Shown: in pieces, positions 5,197-9,671 of the stretch
Position numbering within the stretch: position 1 is the first letter of the stretch
Layout of the letters: every line of letters begins with the position of its first letter
Source of the DNA: an uncultured Lachnospiraceae bacterium
GTDB taxonomy: Bacteria > Bacillota > Clostridia > Lachnospirales > Lachnospiraceae
Length of the DNA stretch: 9,671 nucleotides
Reading direction: 5' to 3'
NCBI GenBank assembly: GCA_949346185.1
Contig: CASGVX010000061.1
Span: 1-9,671, forward strand
Made by a program: the position numbers and the translations under genes
The notes under the pieces: generated by a model
What the model was told of the DNA's origin: nothing
Database searches by the model: none
What the model saw: the letters and a program-made list of their open reading frames with translations, nothing else

Positions 5197-7341
5197 TTAT
5201 TCTTTTTTATACATAGACATGGCGAGGTCATACTCCGTCTTTTTGCCATTCACATAAAGACGGCCATAGGGATAGGGGTCGAACGCTGGAAACAAGCTGA
5301 TCTTCGGCACCATGCCATAATCGTCCCCCAAATGGGTCAGCCGCAGGCGATACCCCATATCCGACTTGCTCCTCCTGCCCTGGATCTGAATCCAGAACGC
5401 ATCCCGCTTCCCCAAATCACTCACGCCAATTTTCTGACGGAACACCACATCATTTTCCTGCTCTTCGATAAGTTCCACCAAATATTCCTTGTCCAGTTCC
5501 GCTTCCTCTCTTCTCTCAAAAAAGATTCCCAAGCAATTCCACCCATCCTGCCATCGGAACCGGCCTTCTTCGATAGTCTGCTCCAGCAATGCGGGCATAT
5601 CCGGAATGGAATGATCAATGGGCTCCGAGTCAGCCTGAATCCTGCTATTATAATATTGCCTCTCCTCCACATGAGCCTCCGCAATCAGCATAGGCATCTG
5701 CAACGCCAGGCTGGCTACCAGGCATCCGCCCCCCACTGCCGCAAAAATATATTTCCCCCATTTCTTTTTCTTCCTCTCAATCTTATAAAGACAAATCCGA
5801 TGGCGGAGAGCCTCCGTCCCATCTGCCATGAGAATCAGATAGATGCCCATAAAGCAGATGTTATATTTCATATTGGCCTCCCAAATCAAAAAGAAAAGCA
5901 CCGCTCCCAAGAATGTCAATGTATATAGGAAGATTTCCTTGCAATCCCCCTGACGAAGCTGCCGAAGCACCGAGATGGATAGCAAGGCATAAACCGCCAT
6001 CCGAAAAGCCTGCATATACACTAGAAACCAGCCATTGCCGCTTCCCATAAACCACTCATATAATATAGGGTAATCGTGAGCGTAACTGGACTTCTTCAAG
6101 GAATCATCATCCCCCATTGCCCATACTCTCGCCAGCTTGACAAATCCATGAAGGAGAAGCCTAGAGGGCCACATTTCCTTCACCCTTTCCTTCAGGCGCG
6201 CCACATCCGCTCTCTTTTTCGCCTCCACCCCCTCGAAACTCCTAGTGTAAGATACGTCCTCCCCGGCAAATCCTCCACCGGTACGCTCATTTAGCCCCAT
6301 CATAATCCAGTGCACCACCGGAAACTGCCCTGTGATTTTTTCCCTTTCGATATGCCTGTCCAGCAGCAACTGGCAGCCCGCCCAGGTCACTCCGCATACC
6401 AGAAGCACCATTGCCATCTTAATTAACGTATTCCTCTTCCCCGAGATCCGCTTTGTCAGATTCCATTCCGGATTCAGCATCCGCACTTCTTTCCTCTTAA
6501 CCATCAGCGGTACTTCAAAAAATTTTACTGCCGAGAAAAGAACCATGGCAATAATGGGAAGAATCGTGGTAGGGCGCACAAGATATCCCACCGCTACGGC
6601 AAATCCAAGCAAAATACACTTCACAATATTCTTGAGATTAGGCTCTCCCCCCCGCAGCCATAGGCATAGATACAGAATCGCCATCACAAAGGGAAAGGAG
6701 AAGGTATTGGTATAAGCAGTAGTCAGCCACACATAGGTAGTGGGGCACAGCAGAAAAAATACCAGAACCAAGTTGGCGCATACCAATCCCTTTAGCCTCT
6801 TTGCCGTGCGGTAGGTAATATAAATCCCTATATCAATGCATGCTATATTCAACATAATGGTAGGAATCCTGATTTCCGTGATTCCCAGCATAGATAGAAT
6901 TTTATAAAAATAATAAAATAATACCACTACAAAATGATTATTGGTATACTGCTGCATATACGAATAATCCAAGTCCATCTTGCCATGATTCCATTTCACC
7001 ATGTCCAAGGCCTCGTTCTGCACTCTGGCGGCATCGCTGATTACCATAGGATGGGATACGAACACCAAAAACAGCACTTGCGCCACCACAATGCAGAAAA
7101 ATAGAAGCAGGGAAAACCGTCTCCCCATATATTTTAATTTCTTATATAGCCACTGGAATGCAAGCACAAAACACACCGCTGTCAGAATTACCGTTAAGAT
7201 TTCTCTGGCATAGACAAAAGACCCGGAATAAATTTTCCGATACCCAATCATGGATACCGCCGATAAAATCAATAAAATGCCGCTAAATATAGCGGTCAGC
7301 CACAAGCAAAATTTAAAAAATCTGTTCATCGCAAATTTCAT
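5197..7341 (-). CDS. Multi-pass membrane protein, putative GT-C-type glycosyltransferase
   Basis: A 714-residue protein with about 12-13 hydrophobic segments: residues 8-34, 46-66, 76-97, 134-153, 158-178, 186-210, 214-229, 238-275 (two), 306-327, 437-459, 469-487, 491-507 and 528-553. An extracytoplasmic-looking tail follows (about 555-714). The first large loop holds an Asp (SDAARVQNE, D103) and then QQYTNNHFVVVLFYYFYKIL. With YLVRPTTILPIIA (253-265) and FLIWEANMKY (484-493), this resembles PMT/ArnT-like GT-C enzymes, which move sugars from polyprenyl-phosphate donors to acceptors outside the membrane. The substrate is unknown, and a polymerase or sugar-binding membrane protein cannot be excluded. 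I start at ATG 7341, behind AGGGGGAG. The frame stays open 62 codons further to a GTG beside infA, but that part is Arg-rich, non-hydrophobic and lacks a ribosome binding site. The 191-base gap from infA shows only a weak -10 (TACAAT, 7379-7384). Confidence 0.72.
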   Translation of the reverse strand: MKFAMNRFFKFCLWLTAIFSGILLILSAVSMIGYRKIYSGSFVYAREILTVILTAVCFVLAFQWLYKKLKYMGRRFSLLLFFCIVVAQVLFLVFVSHPMVISDAARVQNEALDMVKWNHGKMDLDYSYMQQYTNNHFVVVLFYYFYKILSMLGITEIRIPTIMLNIACIDIGIYITYRTAKRLKGLVCANLVLVFFLLCPTTYVWLTTAYTNTFSFPFVMAILYLCLWLRGGEPNLKNIVKCILLGFAVAVGYLVRPTTILPIIAMVLFSAVKFFEVPLMVKRKEVRMLNPEWNLTKRISGKRNTLIKMAMVLLVCGVTWAGCQLLLDRHIEREKITGQFPVVHWIMMGLNERTGGGFAGEDVSYTRSFEGVEAKKRADVARLKERVKEMWPSRLLLHGFVKLARVWAMGDDDSLKKSSYAHDYPILYEWFMGSGNGWFLVYMQAFRMAVYALLSISVLRQLRQGDCKEIFLYTLTFLGAVLFFLIWEANMKYNICFMGIYLILMADGTEALRHRICLYKIERKKKKWGKYIFAAVGGGCLVASLALQMPMLIAEAHVEERQYYNSRIQADSEPIDHSIPDMPALLEQTIEEGRFRWQDGWNCLGIFFERREEAELDKEYLVELIEEQENDVVFRQKIGVSDLGKRDAFWIQIQGRRSKSDMGYRLRLTHLGDDYGMVPKISLFPAFDPYPYGRLYVNGKKTEYDLAMSMYKKE

Positions 7342-7532
7342 ACCTCTCCCCCTCGTTGTCCCCCTAAGTCGTTCATATATTGTACGCATCATTCCATCAT
7401 TGGAAAAACGCAATGCAGACCACGCTTCCACACTCCCTCTGTGCAGACAGCGTGATCTGTTCCGACTCTCACTGCGTGTATTCATGCCTTCATCAGCTAG
7501 ATTCTTTCCAGCCTTGCGAGGCATCACATCAT

Positions 7533-7751
7533 TTATTTATCTCTCCATGTAATGCGTCCCTTGGTCAGGTCATAGGGAGACATCTCCATCGTCACAGTAT
7601 CTCCTGGCAGAATGCGGATAAAGTTCTTGCGAAGCTTTCCGCTGATATGAGCCAAAACCTGATGGCCGTTTTCCAATTCCACCTTAAACATTGCATTCGG
7701 GAGTTTCTCCACTACCACGCCTTCAATTTCAATCACATCTTCCTTCGACAT
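7533..7751 (-). CDS. infA: Translation initiation factor IF-1
   Basis: IF-1 binds the ribosomal A site during initiation together with IF-2 and IF-3. The 72-residue OB-fold protein is complete: MSKEDVIEIEGVVVEKLPNA, then FKVELENGHQVLAHISGKLR, with GRITWRDK at the end. I start it at ATG 7751, behind GAGG with a 7-base spacer. An in-frame TTG two codons earlier would be too close to that site and would break the usual MSKED N-terminus. It lies 159 bases downstream of map. Its usual partner rpmJ is not next; the membrane glycosyltransferase-like gene follows instead. Confidence 0.97.
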   Translation of the reverse strand: MSKEDVIEIEGVVVEKLPNAMFKVELENGHQVLAHISGKLRKNFIRILPGDTVTMEMSPYDLTKGRITWRDK

Positions 7752-7851
7752 ATTCAATCCTCATTTCTGCGTTGCATTTCTACTCCATATATTAATGATA
7801 ATCGCCGCAATGCCCGTGCCACAACGCAAGCACATACATGCCGCATGAATG

Positions 7852-7876
7852 GTTTTTTCTGTCACGATGAAAAAAC
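7852..7876. repeat. Perfect A/T stem in the map-infA gap
   Basis: GTTTTTTC and GAAAAAAC are perfect eight-base arms around a nine-base loop, about 35 bases after the map stop. No separate T-run follows, so termination is doubtful; it may be an mRNA processing or stability stem. The rest of the 159-base gap shows no open frame. Confidence 0.4.
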
Positions 7877-7910
7877 TACTCTATGCCCATCCCCAACGAA
7901 ACAACGCGAC

Positions 7911-8675
7911 TTATGACATGCCCTCGCAATACGAAAGCAATTCCGGCTCCCCATCTGTGATGAGCACGGTGTTTTCATAATGAGCGGATCTCGTTTCATC
8001 CTTAGTGACAACGGTCCAGTCATCTTCCAGCACCCACACGTCATAGGCGCCTTCATTCACCATAGGCTCTATGGCAAGGGTCATGCCCGGTCGGAGCTTC
8101 ATTCCTCTGCCGATGGGTTTGAAGTTCGGAATCTGCGGCTCCTCGTGAAGTTCCTTCCCGATGCCATGTCCTACCAGATCCCTAACTACAGAATACCCAT
8201 TCGCCTCCACAAAGTCCTGTATTGCCTTGGATATTTCATACAAATGCCTTCCTGCCCTGGCAAATTCAATCCCCTTGAAAAAACTCTGCTTGGTAATATC
8301 TATCAGTCGCTGGCTCTCCGGGGATATCTCTCCCACCCCGTGGGTTCTGGCTGCATCCGACTGATACCCCTTGTAAATCACCCCGGCATCCAGACTGACG
8401 ATATCCCCTTCTTGAAGAATGCGCTTCTTGTTCGGAATGCCATGCACCACTTCATCATTTACGGAAACGCAAATGGCAGCGGGAAAGCCATTATAATTCA
8501 AAAAAGAAGGAATACAGCCGTAACTGCGGATCACATCCTCCCCTCTTCTATTAATATCCATCGTAGATATTCCGGGACGGATTATCTTCGCCATCTCATT
8601 GTGCACCTCAGCAAGTATTTTTCCCGCCTCGCGCATAATTTCTATTTCATGTGCTGATTTAATTGTTACTGACAT
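7911..8675 (-). CDS. map: Methionine aminopeptidase, type I
   Basis: Removes the N-terminal methionine from new proteins after deformylation, in the cytoplasm at the ribosome exit. The pita-bread metallopeptidase core is complete. The five metal ligands are D96 (SLDAG), D107 (QSDAAR), H170 (GHGIG), E203 (IEPM) and E234 (HYENTV), with substrate-contact H78 (VVHGIP) and H177 (LHEEP). Length is 254 residues, usual for type Ia, with no N-terminal zinc-finger extension. The start at ATG 8675 has a modest AAGG site 6 bases before it. It follows adk by 100 bases and precedes infA, the standard order. Confidence 0.97.
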   Translation of the reverse strand: MSVTIKSAHEIEIMREAGKILAEVHNEMAKIIRPGISTMDINRRGEDVIRSYGCIPSFLNYNGFPAAICVSVNDEVVHGIPNKKRILQEGDIVSLDAGVIYKGYQSDAARTHGVGEISPESQRLIDITKQSFFKGIEFARAGRHLYEISKAIQDFVEANGYSVVRDLVGHGIGKELHEEPQIPNFKPIGRGMKLRPGMTLAIEPMVNEGAYDVWVLEDDWTVVTKDETRSAHYENTVLITDGEPELLSYCEGMS

Positions 8676-8701
8676 ACTATGCCTTCTTTCTAAACTGACA
8701 C

Positions 8702-8716
8702 GCCGCTTTCAGCGGC
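8702..8716. repeat. Small GC-rich hairpin between adk and map
   Basis: GCCGCT-TTC-AGCGGC is a perfect six-base-pair stem about 27 bases upstream of the map start, inside the adk-map spacer. On the minus strand it is not followed by a T-run. It may be a processing or stability stem in the transcript. An identical CGCCGCTTTCA string occurs in the secY-adk spacer near 9503-9513. Confidence 0.4.
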
Positions 8717-8775
8717 ACCACCATAAGTAAAATCCTATTGCTTCGCGCCCTGCACTCTCGCAATCGCGATCTACA

Positions 8776-9420
8776 TTATTTATCAATTACTGCGGCAATC
8801 GCTTTCGCAACGCCCTCGATACCCAGCGTACCGTCAATCTCATGCAGGATTCCCTGACCTTTGTAATACTCAATCAGCGGCGCAGTCTGCTCATGGTATA
8901 CGCCCAATCTCTTCTTCACAGTCTCCGGCTGGTCGTCATCCCTGAGCTGAAGTTCTCCACCGCAGTTGTCGCATACGCCCTCTACTTTCGGAGGAATGTT
9001 CACTGTATGGAATGTAGCGCCGCATTTCGCACATACCCGACGGCCTGACATGCGATCAATAATAGCCTGATCTTCCATCTCGATATCCAAAGCATAGTCA
9101 ATAGCCATGCCTTTCTCCTTCAAAGCCTCCGTGAGAGCCTCCGCCTGAGGAATCGTCCTAGGAAATCCGTCCAAGATATATCCATCCTTGCAGTCATCCT
9201 TCTCCAAACGGTCTACCACCAAATCACACACTAACTCGTCTGGAACCAATTCACCTGCATCCATATATCCCTTGGCCCTCTTGCCCAGTTCTGTTCCCTC
9301 TTTGATATTCTGCCGTAAAATATCTCCCGTAGAAATCGTGGGAATGTGATACTTCTCTACAATGCCCTTTGCATGCGTGCCTTTTCCTGCACCTGGTGCC
9401 CCTAACATAATAATCTTCAT
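8776..9420 (-). CDS. adk: Adenylate kinase
   Basis: Catalyses ATP + AMP to 2 ADP and keeps adenine nucleotides balanced. The P-loop GAPGAGKGT is at 7-15, the AMP-binding TGDILR at 31-36 and the GFPRT motif at 85-89. The long LID is of the zinc type, with C130, C133, C150 and C153 in CAKC and CDNC, as in Gram-positive enzymes. Catalytic Arg residues are in DRMSGRRVC and in DDQPETVKKRL. Length is 214 residues, typical of the long form. ATG 9420 follows AAAGGAG at good spacing. It lies between secY and map, the conserved spc-operon order, though a 173-base spacer with a strong stem-loop separates it from secY. Confidence 0.98.
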   Translation of the reverse strand: MKIIMLGAPGAGKGTHAKGIVEKYHIPTISTGDILRQNIKEGTELGKRAKGYMDAGELVPDELVCDLVVDRLEKDDCKDGYILDGFPRTIPQAEALTEALKEKGMAIDYALDIEMEDQAIIDRMSGRRVCAKCGATFHTVNIPPKVEGVCDNCGGELQLRDDDQPETVKKRLGVYHEQTAPLIEYYKGQGILHEIDGTLGIEGVAKAIAAVIDK

Positions 9421-9511
9421 ATCAGTTCTCCTTTCATGGGTTGTAACTATCCACAGCCATTCGTCCCCTCATGCAACGCACCTGTTGCCAGAGGGCATCG
9501 GTCGCCGCTTT

Positions 9512-9556
9512 CAAAGCAAAACAGGCGTCCATAGGATATAATACCCTATAGACGCC
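9512..9556 (-). terminator. Candidate terminator or attenuator between secY and adk
   Basis: On the minus strand GGCGTCTATAGGGTAT pairs with ATATCCTATGGACGCC (9524-9556), 16 positions with two G-U or A-C pairs. TGTTTTGCTTT follows. The stem starts about 37 bases after the secY stop. The T-rich tail is imperfect, so read-through into adk is likely; a weak TTGCAT further on lacks a good -10 partner. It could reduce rather than stop expression of adk and later genes. Confidence 0.5.
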
Positions 9557-9593
9557 CATATTTCAACTATTTCTTTTCAATTTCCATACCAGC

Positions 9594-9671
9594 CTATTCG
9601 CTAATAAATCCTTTATAGTGGCGAACCAGCATCTGGGATTCGATTTGCTTCAGCGTCTCCAGCACAACGCC
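9594..9671 (-). CDS. secY: Protein translocase subunit SecY (C-terminal 25 residues only)
   Basis: Only the cytoplasmic C-terminal tail of the Sec channel subunit is visible; the rest lies beyond the right edge. The tail GVVLETLKQIESQMLVRHYK, ending in GFISE, is the standard ending of Firmicute SecY, following the last helix. The stop codon is TAG at 9594-9596. Its place directly before adk is the usual spc-operon order. Confidence 0.9.
   Translation of the reverse strand, partial: GVVLETLKQIESQMLVRHYKGFISE

Noticed and set aside
5068..5928. 286-codon plus-strand open frame
   Set aside because: It lies antisense to the C-terminal third of the membrane protein gene, its start falls in the hairpin zone, and the product has no recognisable family features.
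7379..7405. Own promoter for the membrane protein gene (TACAAT with TTTCCA)
   Set aside because: Only the -10 is acceptable; the better-looking TTGCGT is 22 bases away, too far. Read-through from infA is as likely.
7342..7527. In-frame upstream extension (62 codons from a GTG) of the membrane protein
   Set aside because: No ribosome binding site before the GTG, Arg-rich non-hydrophobic content unlike the rest of the protein, and a good start with AGGGGGAG at 7341. The open frame seems to be chance, though an N-terminal peptide cannot be fully excluded.
7852..7876. Terminator between map and infA
   Set aside because: The arms contain the only A/T runs; there is no GC stem followed by a T-run, and infA would be left without an evident promoter.
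7980..8657. 225-codon plus-strand open frame
   Set aside because: Exact antisense image of map, whose identity and active-site residues are certain.
1..9671. CRISPR array, tRNA or rRNA genes, defence system, prophage or transposase genes
   Set aside because: No regular repeat-spacer units, no tRNA-like cloverleaf or CCA-ended arms, and no frame with such protein motifs were seen on either strand.

Overview
The window reads almost entirely from the minus strand. It covers the 3' end of the spc ribosomal-protein operon and the whole alpha operon of a low-to-mid GC Firmicute. In order of transcription (right to left) it carries: the last 25 codons of secY, adk, map, infA, a large membrane glycosyltransferase-like gene, a decayed relative of that gene, rpmJ, rpsM, rpsK, rpsD, rpoA, rplQ, and the 5' two thirds of ecfA1. 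The gene order, the position of rpsD inside the alpha operon, the C-minus type S4, the roughly 55-residue insert in L17 and the strong AGGAGG ribosome binding sites point to Clostridia, most likely Lachnospiraceae. That placement is inference from family knowledge, since no 16S or other marker is present.

Right part (about 7533-9671): secY, adk, map and infA are normal and apparently intact. A strong stem-loop lies between secY and adk. The gap between map and infA is only 159 bases and holds no gene.

Central part (about 4373-7532): infA and rpmJ are usually direct neighbours, but here about 3.16 kb separates them. The insert holds a 714-residue multi-pass membrane protein resembling GT-C (PMT/ArnT-like) glycosyltransferases, then three consecutive AT-rich stem-loops. 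These are followed by a 155-bp inverted-repeat element flanked by TTA, and then a pseudogene that joins the first membrane helix of a paralogue to its C-terminal membrane part in another frame. Directly after this insert there is a good sigma-A-like promoter (TTGCAT, 17 bp, TATAGT, extended -10) with a perfect 17-bp palindrome just upstream. The downstream ribosomal genes can therefore probably be transcribed independently of the spc operon.

Left part (1-4372): rpmJ (GTG start), a 359-base structured gap, rpsM, rpsK, rpsD, rpoA (GTG start) and rplQ, ending in a clear intrinsic terminator, then ecfA1 of the ECF vitamin-transporter module. Three short stretches look like possible RNA control elements: the long rpmJ-rpsM leader with a stem between Shine-Dalgarno and start codon, a candidate H-type pseudoknot just before rpsD, and a 24-bp inverted repeat between rpsD and rpoA whose ends match those of the 155-bp element.

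Together the genes supply translation (L36, S13, S11, S4, L17, IF-1), transcription (RNA polymerase alpha), secretion (SecY), N-terminal methionine removal (Map), adenylate balance (Adk) and vitamin uptake (EcfA1). The inserted glycosyltransferase-like gene is the only accessory gene.
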